A DNA stretch of 64,000 nucleotides from Pedobacter changchengzhani (GTDB taxonomy: Bacteria; Bacteroidota; Bacteroidia; Sphingobacteriales; Sphingobacteriaceae): NCBI RefSeq assembly GCF_004354365.1, contig NZ_SJCY01000002.1, positions 310,001 to 374,000 of the forward strand, written 5' to 3'. The notes under the pieces are model-generated. The model saw only the letters and a list, made by a program, of their open reading frames with translations, made no database searches and was not told the origin of the DNA. Position numbers and translations under genes: made by a program. Shown in pieces: positions 54,101-63,326 of the stretch (position 1 is the first letter of the stretch; each line of letters opens with the position of its first letter).

Positions 54101-54448
54101 TTATTTAGAACTTGGCGTTTCTTTAATATCGTCAATAGCTGTTTTAAGATGGTTTAACGGAATTAAAACACCGTTTAGGTAACAAGTATTTACATCATTT
54201 ATATCAAATTTAACAACTACGCCATAAATAGTTCCCGGAAATTTTCTCAATTTTATTTGAATACCATTTTCAGTTTCTTCAGTTCCGCAATTGTCCCATG
54301 GGGTTCCGATTAAATCTAATAAAATAATATTTTTAGCGAGGTTTTCTATTTTTGGGGAATAAACCCAAAGCGAATTTCTGGCTTCAAAAATACTGCACGT
54401 AACCTTAATCTGTTTATTTAAATAATATCTTACTTCGATATTATCCAA
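54101..54448 (-). CDS. 115-residue protein of unknown function
   Basis: A beta-rich cytoplasmic protein without signal peptide, located 2 bp after the DUF3127 gene and ended by a terminator, so it belongs to that transcript. No family recognised. Confidence 0.6.
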   Translation of the reverse strand: MDNIEVRYYLNKQIKVTCSIFEARNSLWVYSPKIENLAKNIILLDLIGTPWDNCGTEETENGIQIKLRKFPGTIYGVVVKFDINDVNTCYLNGVLIPLNHLKTAIDDIKETPSSK

Positions 54449-54450
54449 CC

Positions 54451-54825
54451 TTAGAAAGGCAAATCGTCATCTTCACCTGCTGTATTGCTTACATCAACTG
54501 GCTTGGCAGCATATTCTGGCGTAACTGCCGCTGGAGCAACTCCACCTGCAATTGCATTAATGCGCCAAATAACCAAACTATTAAAATAAGATGTTACACC
54601 TTCTTTGTTTGTCCACGGGCGACCACGTAAATTAAAGAATACTTCAACCTCATCACCTGCTTTAAAAGTATCTAACAATGCAGCCTTATCTTGCAAAGCC
54701 TCAAAGCGAATATACTCTGGATAAGTTGGGTTTTCTGCATACTCAATTATCAAATCACGTTTTTTAAACGTTTCACTCACTTGCTGTGTGGCACCTACTT
54801 CGTGTACTTTTCCTTTTAATTCCAT
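54451..54825 (-). CDS. DUF3127 protein with SSB-like acidic tip
   Basis: A 124-residue DUF3127 protein, a small OB-like domain (about 1-95, IEYAENPTYPEYIRFEALQD, FFNLRGRPWTN). It ends in EDDDLPF, closely matching the acidic C-terminal peptide by which single-stranded DNA-binding protein recruits repair enzymes. This suggests nucleic-acid binding with partner recruitment, but it has not been shown from this sequence. Confidence 0.85.
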   Translation of the reverse strand: MELKGKVHEVGATQQVSETFKKRDLIIEYAENPTYPEYIRFEALQDKAALLDTFKAGDEVEVFFNLRGRPWTNKEGVTSYFNSLVIWRINAIAGGVAPAAVTPEYAAKPVDVSNTAGEDDDLPF

Positions 54826-54878
54826 TTCAATTATGACTTAATTGTACTATAAAGATCAAATCTCAATAATTTTATTGA

Positions 54879-54886
54879 TAACTTTG
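54879..54886 (+). promoter_or_regulatory. -7 element 8 nt before the methyltransferase gene
   Basis: TAACTTTG matches TAnnTTTG; ATG at 54895 follows after 8 nt. Confidence 0.5.
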
Positions 54887-54894
54887 CATAAATT

Positions 54895-56097
54895 ATGATG
54901 CAAGTTTTCCACAATAAAAGCAAGGTTATTATTACCTGCAACAAGCGCCTTTCGCCTTATTTACAAGATGAGGTTACCGCTTTAGGTTACACCATTGTTA
55001 GGGCATTTGCCACTGGTGTAGAACTTAACATTACACTTACCGAGTGTATTAAACTAAATTTAAACCTTCGGTGTGCAAGCCAGATTTTATATTCTATAAA
55101 GAGTTTTAAGGCAGTAACACCCGATGATTTGTACAACGAGATAAAGACAATTGCTTGGGAAGAATTGATTGATTTTACTGGCTATTTCTCGGTAACATCA
55201 AACGTAGATAACCCAAATATTACCACGCCACTTTTTGCAAACCTTAAGGTTAAAGACGCTATTGTGGATCGGATGAAAGAAATAAAAGGTATCCGACCTA
55301 ATTCTGGTTCGGATGCAAATAAAGCTGTTGTTCATTTATATTGGAAAGATGCCGAAGCGGATATTTTTATGGATACATCGGGCGAAACTTTAGCTAAACA
55401 TGGTTATCGTAAAATTCCTGGTAAGGCACCAATGTTAGAGGCATTAGCTTCGGGTGCTATTTATGCTACCAAATGGGATAAAAAATCACCTTTCATCAAC
55501 CCAATGTGTGGTTCGGGAACACTTGCCATAGAAGCCGCTTTAATTGCAACCAATCGTGCACCAGGTTTGTACCGAATGAATTATGCATTTATGCACATTT
55601 TGGGCTATAATGAGGAAGATTTTTTTGCCGAAAGAAGAATTTTAAAAGACCAGGTTGTTAAAAATGTAGACTTAAAAATTGTGGCTTCAGATTTATCTGC
55701 TGATGCGGTTGATATTACCCGTAGAAATGCGCAAACTGCAGGTGTAGATACTTTTATGGATTTTGAAGTGTGCGATTTTGAATTAACACCAATACCCGAA
55801 GGCGGGAAAGGTGTGGTGGTTTTTAACCCCGAATATGGCGAACGTTTGGGTGTGCACAGCCAATTAGAACTGACCTATAAACGCATGGGCGATTTTATGA
55901 AAACAAGTTGCAAAGGTTATTCTGGTTATATTTTTACCGGCAATCCCGATTTGGCTAAAAAAATAGGTTTGAAAGCTTCGAGAAAGATAGAATTTTACAA
56001 CGGAAAGTTAGACTGCCGTATGCTGGAGTATGATTTATATGATGGATCGAAAAGAGACCCAAATGAGCGGGTTACTAAAGATTTGAAAGAAGATTAA
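54895..56097 (+). CDS. THUMP-domain rRNA (guanine-N2) methyltransferase, RlmL/YcbY-type
   Basis: A 400-residue SAM-dependent methyltransferase. A THUMP RNA-binding domain (about 45-155) precedes the catalytic domain with NPMCGSGTLAIEAAL (SAM-binding, ~201) and the NPPY-like motif NPEYGERLG (~311). It is expected to make m2G in 23S rRNA. The last ~18 codons seed a nine-copy 137-bp array downstream. ATG ATG at the start leaves one residue uncertain. Confidence 0.9.
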   Translation: MMQVFHNKSKVIITCNKRLSPYLQDEVTALGYTIVRAFATGVELNITLTECIKLNLNLRCASQILYSIKSFKAVTPDDLYNEIKTIAWEELIDFTGYFSVTSNVDNPNITTPLFANLKVKDAIVDRMKEIKGIRPNSGSDANKAVVHLYWKDAEADIFMDTSGETLAKHGYRKIPGKAPMLEALASGAIYATKWDKKSPFINPMCGSGTLAIEAALIATNRAPGLYRMNYAFMHILGYNEEDFFAERRILKDQVVKNVDLKIVASDLSADAVDITRRNAQTAGVDTFMDFEVCDFELTPIPEGGKGVVVFNPEYGERLGVHSQLELTYKRMGDFMKTSCKGYSGYIFTGNPDLAKKIGLKASRKIEFYNGKLDCRMLEYDLYDGSKRDPNERVTKDLKED

Positions 56098-57150
56098 TAA
56101 AAATAGCAGGTTTTTTAAACAAAAGAAGTCAAGTTTTAAAAACTTGACTTCTTTACAATAATACACGTAATCCAAAGTGAGCGAGTTACTAAAGATTTGA
56201 AAGAAGATTGATAAAAATAGCTGGCTTTTTAAACAAAAGAAGTCAAGTTTTAAAAACTTGACTTCTTTACAAATAATACACGTAATCCCAATTTGGATCG
56301 AAAAGAGACCCAAGTGAGCGGGTTATTAAAGATTTGAAAGAAGGTTGATAAAAATAGCTGACTTTTTAAACAAAAGAGGCAAGTTTTAAAAACATGACTT
56401 CTTTACAAATAATACACGTAATCCCAATTTGGATCGAAAAGAGACCCAAGCGAGCGGGTTACTAAAGATTTGAAATAAGATTGATAAAAATAGCTGGCTT
56501 TTTAAACAAAAGAGGTTTTAAAAACTTGACTTCTTTACAAATAATACACGTAATCCCAATTTGGATCGAAAAGAGACCCTAGCGAGCGGGTTAATAAAGA
56601 TTTGAAAGAAGATTGATAAAAATAGCTGGCTTTTTAAACAAAAGAAGTCAAGTTTTAAAAACTTGAATTCTTTACAAATAATACACGTAATCCCAATTTG
56701 GATCGAAAAGAGACCCTAGCGAGCGGGTTATTAAAGATTTGAAAGAAGATTGATAAAAATAGCTGGATTTTTAAACAAAAGAAGTCAAGTTTTAAAAACT
56801 TGACTTCTTTACAAATAATACACGTAATCCCAATTTGGATCGAAAAGAGACCCTAGCGAGCGGGTTAATAAAGATTTGAAAGAAGATTGATAAAAATAGC
56901 TGACTTTTTAAACAAAAGATGTCAAGTTTTAAAAAATTGACTTCTTTACAAATAATACACGTAATCCCAATTTGGATCGAAAAGAGACCCTAGTGAGCGA
57001 GTTACTAAAGATTTGAAAGAAGATTGATAAAGATAGCTGGCTTTTTAAACAAAAGAAGTCAAGTTTTTAAAACTTGACTTCTTTACAAATAATACACGTA
57101 ATCTCAATTTGGATCGAAAAGAGACCCAAGTGAGCGGGTTACTAAAAACC
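56042..57150. repeat. Tandem array, ~137-bp unit, nine copies, founded on a gene 3' end
   Basis: The reference string gttactaaag (or a variant) falls at 56071, 56185, 56322, 56458, 56590, 56727, 56864, 57001 and 57138. Spacings are 114, 137, 136, 132, 137, 137, 137 and 137 bp. Copy 1 is the end of the methyltransferase gene. Each unit carries a hairpin AAGAAGTCAAGTTTT / AAAACTTGACTTCTT. Copy 2 lacks ~22 bp. Confidence 0.95.
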
Positions 57151-57166
57151 AACCCGAAGATTAATA

Positions 57167-57206
57167 AAAAAAGCCATCAGTTAACAAAAAACTGAAGGCT
57201 TTTTTA
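57167..57206. terminator. Terminator at the end of the 137-bp array
   Basis: aaaaagcc-atcagtt / aactga-aggcttttt forms an imperfect stem with flanking A- and T-runs. Confidence 0.7.
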
Positions 57207-57260
57207 AACCGAAGATTTCGGAGATTTTAACCCTACTTTAATTAAAACGCATTTTTTTGA

Positions 57261-57381
57261 CGACTGCACTATGCGCCATGCTGGCGTTAGGGATGGGCGG
57301 GGCTTGGTGCCAATTTTTTATTGGCACGGTAGCGAAGCGAACCCCCAGACAGCCCGGGCCCGATTTTCCATCGGGCAACGC
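57261..57381. repeat. GC-rich intergenic element with two hairpins
   Basis: Clearly more GC-rich than its neighbourhood. Hairpins: tgccaat-tttttt-attggca (about 57308-57326) and cccgat-tttcc-atcggg (about 57359-57375). It shares GGCGGGGCT with the TAAACCCGA family but is otherwise different. No protein is encoded in 57207-57444. Confidence 0.55.
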
Positions 57382-57444
57382 AAAAAAATATCTAGCTATA
57401 ATTAAATATTTATGTTGAGGGAATTAAAATTGCCGAACTTAAGG

Positions 57445-58605
57445 TTAATAACTCATTTCTACAATCTTTTTGGCATCATTAGGCGTAAGGTTTTTATGTT
57501 CTCCAAGGCCTAACCAACCACGTTCTGTAAAACGTTTCGAAACTATGTTTCCGGTTTCTGAGTAATCTTCGGTATAATCAGATAATTTAATATCGATGCC
57601 TAAAGATTTGAAAAATTCGTCGGTTTTCGCTATGCCAATTTTGGCTTTTTCTTCAGTACTTCCTGCCGTAACATTCCAAACCCGTTCTGCATATTGCGCT
57701 AATTTTTCTTTTTTTGTTTCGAAGTTGTAGCGGTAATGATTTGAGGCCAAAATGGCTAAAGTTCTTGCATGATCGATACCATACAAAGCCGTTAATTCAT
57801 GGCCCATTGCATGTACTGCCCAATCTGTAGGTACGCCCTGTTGCAACAAACCATTAAGTGCCATTGTGCAACACCACATAAAATTGCTTGCTGCTTTATA
57901 GTCGCTTGGGTTTTTCATAATTTCAGGTGCCACTTCAATTAATGTTTTTAAAACACTTTCAGCGAAACGATCTTGCAAACTTGCGCCTGAAGGATAGGTC
58001 ATGTATTGCTCTAAAACATGGGTAAACGAATCTGCAATTCCGTTAGCCAATTGGCGCTGCGGGATAGATGCCACGACCGTTGGATCCAAAATTGAAAACA
58101 GCGGAAATAAACCAGGTCCACCAACAGCTAATTTTTCTTTTGTCTCTTCTCTTGTAATTACCGAGCCAGAATTCATCTCAGAACCTGTAGCAGGTAAAGT
58201 TAATACTGTTGCAAAAGGCATTGCCGAGGTAACTGGTTTACGATCGGTCATTAAATTCCATGGCGTTTCGCCTTCATATTCTGCAGCGGCAGCTAAAAAT
58301 TTTGTGCCATCTATTACAGAACCACCACCCACGGCCAATAGAAAGTCGATTTTTTTGTCTTTAATTACCTTTAGTGCATCAAGCAAAACGCTGTATTCTG
58401 GGTTGGCCGGAATTCCGCCAAACTCAACAACGTCAAATGCCGAAAGTGCTTTTTTTACGTTATCGTATATGCCATTTTTTTTAATGCTACCACCACCATA
58501 AAGCATTAGTACTTTAGAATTAGCCGGAATTTCGGTTGCTAAGTTTTCTATTTGGTCTTTACCAAATAATATCTTCGTTGGATTTCTAAATTTGAAATTA
58601 TTCAT
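57445..58605 (-). CDS. Iron-containing alcohol dehydrogenase (YqhD/BdhA-like)
   Basis: A 386-residue group III alcohol dehydrogenase. NAD(P)-binding AVGGGSVIDGTKF (~95), substrate region TLPATGSEMNSGSVI and metal ligands in AVHAMGHELTALYGIDHART are present. Reduces aldehydes or oxidises butanol-like alcohols. It lies 9 bp downstream of an NADP-dependent reductase, suggesting joint carbonyl detoxification. Confidence 0.93.
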   Translation of the reverse strand: MNNFKFRNPTKILFGKDQIENLATEIPANSKVLMLYGGGSIKKNGIYDNVKKALSAFDVVEFGGIPANPEYSVLLDALKVIKDKKIDFLLAVGGGSVIDGTKFLAAAAEYEGETPWNLMTDRKPVTSAMPFATVLTLPATGSEMNSGSVITREETKEKLAVGGPGLFPLFSILDPTVVASIPQRQLANGIADSFTHVLEQYMTYPSGASLQDRFAESVLKTLIEVAPEIMKNPSDYKAASNFMWCCTMALNGLLQQGVPTDWAVHAMGHELTALYGIDHARTLAILASNHYRYNFETKKEKLAQYAERVWNVTAGSTEEKAKIGIAKTDEFFKSLGIDIKLSDYTEDYSETGNIVSKRFTERGWLGLGEHKNLTPNDAKKIVEMSY

Positions 58606-58614
58606 AATAACTAA

Positions 58615-59610
58615 TTATATTTTTACAATCATTTTCCCGTTGTTTTTACCTTCAAAAAGATCGATAAAAGCTTGTGGGATATTATTAAAGCCTTCTACAA
58701 TGGTTTCAGATGAAACGAGTTTACCTTCTTTTAACCAAGTAGATAGCTGTTTTATACCGTCAGGGAATTTATCGGCGTAGTTGCCTACAATAAATCCCTG
58801 CATTAATACACTTTTTTTAATTAAAAATTGCTCTACCCGTGGCCCTTGCGGAGGCGTTGTGTCATTGTACGAAGATATTGCGCCGCAAACAATTACCCTA
58901 CCTAATCTATTTATATTGGCATGCACGCCATCAGAAATTTCGCCGCCTACGTTATCAAAATAAACATCGACACCATTAGGGCAAAAATTGGCAATTGCCT
59001 TGGTTATGTTTGGTTCTGTATTGTAATTTATGGCTTCATCAAACCCAAAATCAGTTTTTAAAGCATTTACTTTCTCATCAGTACCTGCTATCCCTACAAC
59101 CCTGCAACCTAAAATTTTGCCAATCTGCCCCACCATATTGCCCACTGCACCTGCTGCACCAGAAACAACAATTGTTTCACCTTTTTTTGGAACACCAATT
59201 TCTGAGAGCCCAAAATAAGCGGTTAAACCGGTCATCCCTAAAATACCCAAATAATTAGATAGTGGTGCTAAACTTTCATTAACCTTTGTTAAGTTTTTTC
59301 CGTTTGATAATTGAAATTCCTTCCAATCTAAACCGCCAGAAACGAACTCGCCAACTTTGTATCCATCTACATTGGAGGCAACAACTTCGGCCACCCCTCC
59401 AGAATTTATAGGTTTACCGAGCTCAAAAGATGCTATATAAGATTTCGATTCGCTCATTCTTCCTCTTAAGTAAGGATCTACAGAAATAAACTTTGTTTTC
59501 AAGAGCATTTCACCTGCTCCGATTTCTGGTTTTTCCTCAGTTGAAAATTTAAAATCAGAAAGTTTAGGTTTGCCGTCAGGGCGACTATTTAAAAGAATTA
59601 CGTTATTCAT
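58615..59610 (-). CDS. Zinc-independent NADP-dependent oxidoreductase (MDR family)
   Basis: A 331-residue MDR protein of the leukotriene B4 dehydrogenase/curcumin-reductase type: NSRPDGKPKLSDF start, GMTGLTAYFGL and the NADP-binding VSGAAGAVGNMVGQIGKI motif. No zinc ligands. It probably reduces activated alkenes. It is cotranscribed with the alcohol dehydrogenase downstream. Confidence 0.92.
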   Translation of the reverse strand: MNNVILLNSRPDGKPKLSDFKFSTEEKPEIGAGEMLLKTKFISVDPYLRGRMSESKSYIASFELGKPINSGGVAEVVASNVDGYKVGEFVSGGLDWKEFQLSNGKNLTKVNESLAPLSNYLGILGMTGLTAYFGLSEIGVPKKGETIVVSGAAGAVGNMVGQIGKILGCRVVGIAGTDEKVNALKTDFGFDEAINYNTEPNITKAIANFCPNGVDVYFDNVGGEISDGVHANINRLGRVIVCGAISSYNDTTPPQGPRVEQFLIKKSVLMQGFIVGNYADKFPDGIKQLSTWLKEGKLVSSETIVEGFNNIPQAFIDLFEGKNNGKMIVKI

Positions 59611-59857
59611 TTTTAGTTATTGTTATAAAATTGATTGTTAATTGTACTACTTAATTTAACAGCGTTATAGGGCAAATGTTATTGTTTGTTTTGTAAACAT
59701 TGATAAAATATTTCTTAAACATAATCTATACCTCTTATTCAATATATTGAGCTTAAAAAATTACATTTCTATCGCATAGCCACAGGCTTTAATTCACGTA
59801 TTTCTCGCCTAATATTATACTTAATAATTGATTTAAAACTAAAATCATCTAGATCTC

Positions 59858-59867
59858 GTACATGTAC
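59858..59867. promoter_or_regulatory. Palindrome upstream of the XRE gene
   Basis: GTACATGTAC, a perfect 10-bp palindrome 33 bp before the XRE start, could be an operator for autoregulation. The remainder of 59611-59899 shows no gene. Confidence 0.25.
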
Positions 59868-59899
59868 GCAGAGCCACACCAAATTATCAATTTATTACT

Positions 59900-60166
59900 A
59901 TGGAAAATTTTGCTTTAAGAACTAAAAATGTTGCTGGTAGCATCAGAAAGTTGCGCGAATACAAAGACTACACTCAGGATTATTTGGCTGCAAAGCTTAA
60001 AATATCACAGAATGCCTATAGTAAAATTGAGCTCGGTTACAGTAAACTCTCGTTAGAACGCTTTTTTCAAATCGCTTTTATTTTAGATATTAATCCGTCT
60101 AAATTAATCACCTTAAATGATGCTGATTTAATTGAAGCCATCACTACAAATAATATTGCACATTAA
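59900..60166 (+). CDS. XRE-family helix-turn-helix regulator
   Basis: An 88-residue protein that is essentially a single Cro/CI-type HTH (about 12-70): IRKLREYKDYTQDYLAAKL, ISQNAYSKIELGYSKL. No additional sensor domain. Targets unknown. It stands between the oxidoreductase operon and the HD gene. Confidence 0.88.
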   Translation: MENFALRTKNVAGSIRKLREYKDYTQDYLAAKLKISQNAYSKIELGYSKLSLERFFQIAFILDINPSKLITLNDADLIEAITTNNIAH

Positions 60167-60177
60167 TTGGCGATAAA

Positions 60178-60208
60178 TTTGTTCTGACTGTACAATAGAA
60201 TACTTTTG
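60178..60208 (+). promoter_or_regulatory. Bacteroidota-type promoter for the HD hydrolase gene
   Basis: TTTG at 60178-60181, 19-bp spacer, TACTTTTG at 60201-60208; both boxes and the spacing fit the consensus. It excludes a GTG start at 60208 in favour of ATG 60226. Confidence 0.7.
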
Positions 60209-60225
60209 TGCAGAAAATTATTTTT

Positions 60226-60873
60226 ATGAATACAATTTTAAGTTCTACAATTTCTTTTGTTAAAGAAACATTAGCCAACGCCGAAGCAGGGCACGATTGG
60301 TTCCATATCGAGCGCGTTTACAAATCGGCCATCGAAATAAATAAAACCGAAAAAGGCAACGGGTTGGTTGTGCAATTGGCTGCTCTTTTGCATGATATTG
60401 CAGATTCTAAATTTAACAACGGTGATGAAGAAATTGGGCCAAATAAGGCTTCTGATTTTTTGAAATCCATTAATGTTGATGTGGAAACGATTAATCATGT
60501 AAAGCTGATTATACAAAATATGTCGTTTAAAAACAGCTTTGATTCCGTTAGTTTTAACTCAAAAGAATTGCAAATTGTACAAGATGCTGATCGGTTAGAT
60601 GCCATTGGCGCTATCGGCATTGCTAGAGCATTTACTTACGGCGGGTTTAAAAATAGGGTGCTTTACGATCCAGAAATTAAACCTGTAACCGAACATTCTA
60701 AAGAGAGTTATAAGAACACAAGTGCACCAACTATAAATCATTTTTACGAGAAATTGCTTCTTTTAAAAGATATGATGAATACTGAAACTGGAAAAGCCCT
60801 GGCTCTTGGGCGACATGAATTTATGGAAACATTCCTAGATCAATTTTATGCAGAGTGGGAAGGTAAACGATAA
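60226..60873 (+). CDS. HD-domain phosphohydrolase
   Basis: A 215-residue HD protein: first His in GHDWFHIERVYKSA, the HD doublet in LAALLHDIADSKF, and a late Asp in VQDADRLDAIGAIGIARAF. This matches the YedJ/YpgQ-type HD hydrolases, metal-dependent nucleotide or phosphate hydrolases. The start follows from the promoter position. Confidence 0.9.
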   Translation: MNTILSSTISFVKETLANAEAGHDWFHIERVYKSAIEINKTEKGNGLVVQLAALLHDIADSKFNNGDEEIGPNKASDFLKSINVDVETINHVKLIIQNMSFKNSFDSVSFNSKELQIVQDADRLDAIGAIGIARAFTYGGFKNRVLYDPEIKPVTEHSKESYKNTSAPTINHFYEKLLLLKDMMNTETGKALALGRHEFMETFLDQFYAEWEGKR

Positions 60874-61038
60874 AAAAGCCCTACTCATCAACCTGCCAAG
60901 CTGACACCCCAATTTAATTTATGAATAGTAAATTGACAGTAGTGGTGAAAATTTGTCTATCCTAACCTATTGGCACAAAAAGTGATAAATACACTGTAGT
61001 AATTAAAATTAAACTCAAATATAAAATTATAAAAAGTT

Positions 61039-61329
61039 ATGGCGTTAAACCTTAAACCAATTGCTGGCACATCCAACAGAGTAATTGTTGAACCGGCTGC
61101 GGCTGAAGAAAAAACTGCATCCGGGTTATACATCCCTGATACCGCAAAAGAAAAACCATCAAAAGGAACAGTAGTTTCTGTTTCTGAAGAAGATTCTGAC
61201 GAGAAAAAACCAAGTGTTAAAGTTGGCGATATTGTAATTTATGGTAAATATGGCGGTACGGAATTTCCTTACGAAGGTAAAGATTACCTAATTATGCGCG
61301 AAACTGATATCTACGCAGTAGTTGGATAA
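61039..61329 (+). CDS. groES: Co-chaperonin GroES
   Basis: A 96-residue GroES forming the lid of the chaperonin. LKPIAGTSNRVIVEP start, mobile loop at about 26-36 (KTASGLYIPDT), VGDIVIYGKYGGTEF and C-terminal DIYAVVG. It is followed by groEL in the usual order. No CIRCE operator (TTAGCACTC/GAGTGCTAA) is seen upstream. Confidence 0.97.
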   Translation: MALNLKPIAGTSNRVIVEPAAAEEKTASGLYIPDTAKEKPSKGTVVSVSEEDSDEKKPSVKVGDIVIYGKYGGTEFPYEGKDYLIMRETDIYAVVG

Positions 61330-61388
61330 TACAAAGTATAAAGTTAAAAGTTTAAATAGATGTGTTTTTTTGAGTTTGGAACGCTAGT

Positions 61389-61421
61389 CTCATATCTCAT
61401 ATCTCATATCTCAAATCTATT
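61389..61421. repeat. Heptanucleotide repeat between groES and groEL
   Basis: Three copies of ctcatat and one ctcaaat in tandem (61389-61416), directly before the groEL start. The spacer is transcribed. Confidence 0.8.
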
Positions 61422-61427
61422 ATAAAA

Positions 61428-63065
61428 ATGTCTAAACAAGTAAAATATAACGTAGAAGCACGTGACGCTCTGAAACGCGGTGTTGATATCTTAGCAAATG
61501 CAGTAAAAGTAACTTTAGGTCCAAAAGGACGTAATGTAATTATAGATAAAAAGTTTGGCTCTCCAGCTATTACTAAAGATGGTGTTACAGTTGCAAAAGA
61601 AATCGAATTGAAAGATGCAGTTGAAAACATGGGTGCACAAATGGTTAAAGAAGTGGCTTCTAAAACTGCAGATATTGCTGGTGATGGAACGACAACGGCT
61701 ACCGTTTTAGCGCAGGCAATTATTACTACTGGTATTAAAAATGTTGCTGCGGGTGCAAATCCAATGGATTTAAAACGCGGTATTGATAAAGCAGTTGTTG
61801 CAGTTGTTGCTAATTTAAAAGCACAATCGCAAACAGTTGGCGAAGACAATAACAAAATTAAGCAAGTTGCATCTATCTCAGCTAATAATGATGAGGTAAT
61901 CGGTTCGTTAATTGCTGAGGCGATGGGCAAAGTTGGTAAAGATGGTGTAATAACTGTTGAAGAAGCAAAAGGTACAGAGACAGAAGTAAAGACTGTTGAA
62001 GGTATGCAATTTGATAGAGGTTATTTATCTCCATATTTTGTAACTAATGCAGATAAAATGGAAGCGGAATTAGAAAATCCTTACATTTTAATTTACGATA
62101 AAAAAATTAGCAACATGAAAGAATTGTTGCCAGTTTTAGAAAAAACCGTTCAAACCGGTAAGCCTCTTGTAATTATTGCAGAAGATTTAGATGGAGAAGC
62201 TTTAGCTACTTTGGTGGTTAATAAAATTCGTGGTTCATTGAAAGTTGTTGCTGTTAAAGCACCAGGTTTTGGCGATAGAAGAAAAGCAATGTTAGAAGAC
62301 ATCGCAATTTTAACTGGCGGTATTGTAGTATCAGAAGAAAGAGGTTACAAATTAGAAAATGCTGATTTAACTTACTTAGGTACTGCAGAAAAAGTTGTTG
62401 TAGATAAAGACAACACTACTATAATTAACGGTGCTGGTAATTCTGAAGACATTAAATCTCGCGTTAGTCAGATTAAATCTCAAATCGAGACCACTACTTC
62501 TGATTACGATAAAGAAAAATTACAAGAGCGTTTGGCTAAATTAGCTGGCGGTGTTGCTGTTCTTTATGTTGGTGCAGCTAGTGAGATTGAAATGAAAGAG
62601 AAGAAAGACCGTGTTGATGATGCTTTACATGCAACTCGTGCAGCTGTAGAAGAAGGTATTGTTGCTGGTGGTGGCGTTGCCTTTATCCGTGCGGTAGAAG
62701 CATTAGCTGATTTAAAAGGCGAAAACGAAGATGAAAATACTGGTATTCAAATCATTCGTCGCGCTATTGAAGAGCCGTTACGTCAAATTTGCGAAAATGC
62801 AGGTATTGAAGGTTCTATCGTAGTACAAAAAGTTAAAGAAGGTAAAGCAGATTTCGGTTATAATGCACGTACCAACGTTTACGAAAACTTAATTGGTGCT
62901 GGTGTAATTGATCCAACAAAAGTAAGTCGTGTAGCATTAGAAAATGCTGCATCTATTGCATCGATGTTATTAACTACAGAAGTAGTTTTAGCTGATGAGC
63001 CAGAAGAAGCTGGTGCTGGCGGTCATCCTCCAATGGGTGGTGGTGGCATGGGTGGAATGATGTAA
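61428..63065 (+). CDS. groEL: Chaperonin GroEL
   Basis: A 545-residue 60-kDa chaperonin. N-terminal [21 protein letters not shown]-binding [13 protein letters not shown], apical [14 protein letters not shown] and the Gly/Met-rich tail ending GGMGGMM are all present. Full length; a terminator follows. An antisense frame at 61397-61930 is a coding shadow. Confidence 0.98.
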   Translation: MSKQVKYNVEARDALKRGVDILANAVKVTLGPKGRNVIIDKKFGSPAITKDGVTVAKEIELKDAVENMGAQMVKEVASKTADIAGDGTTTATVLAQAIITTGIKNVAAGANPMDLKRGIDKAVVAVVANLKAQSQTVGEDNNKIKQVASISANNDEVIGSLIAEAMGKVGKDGVITVEEAKGTETEVKTVEGMQFDRGYLSPYFVTNADKMEAELENPYILIYDKKISNMKELLPVLEKTVQTGKPLVIIAEDLDGEALATLVVNKIRGSLKVVAVKAPGFGDRRKAMLEDIAILTGGIVVSEERGYKLENADLTYLGTAEKVVVDKDNTTIINGAGNSEDIKSRVSQIKSQIETTTSDYDKEKLQERLAKLAGGVAVLYVGAASEIEMKEKKDRVDDALHATRAAVEEGIVAGGGVAFIRAVEALADLKGENEDENTGIQIIRRAIEEPLRQICENAGIEGSIVVQKVKEGKADFGYNARTNVYENLIGAGVIDPTKVSRVALENAASIASMLLTTEVVLADEPEEAGAGGHPPMGGGGMGGMM

Positions 63066-63098
63066 TCACCCATCTAATAAAAATTTCGTGTAAAATTT

Positions 63099-63131
63099 AT
63101 CCCCAAGCCATACCGCTTGGGGATTTTTTTG
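63099..63131 (+). terminator. Terminator of groESL
   Basis: atccccaagc / gcttggggat, a perfect 10-bp stem with a 6-nt loop, then a run of T. Confidence 0.93.
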
Positions 63132-63326
63132 TGCCTTTCTATTCTGAAAAAGTAGTTTTCAAAAATATTTTGGCGTATTTGTATTTTTCGTGTAAAAATA
63201 TTTGGTATCCTATTTCTTTTAACTATTTTGTAAGTTAAGATTTTATGAACTTTTCATAGCTATTAAGCACATTGCGGTTGGTTAAAAAATTTTCAAATAA
63301 ATCTGTCCCTATTGTTGAAGATTTTT

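Noticed and set aside
56035..56313. 92-residue minus-strand ORF
   Set aside because: Lies across repeat units and translates the hairpin; no independent support.
56042..57150. CRISPR array
   Set aside because: Units are contiguous ~137-bp copies of a gene 3' end plus hairpin, without variable spacers.
60874..61038. CIRCE operator of the heat-shock operon
   Set aside because: No TTAGCACTC/GAGTGCTAA inverted repeat upstream of groES.
61397..61930. 177-residue minus-strand ORF
   Set aside because: Antisense shadow inside groEL.
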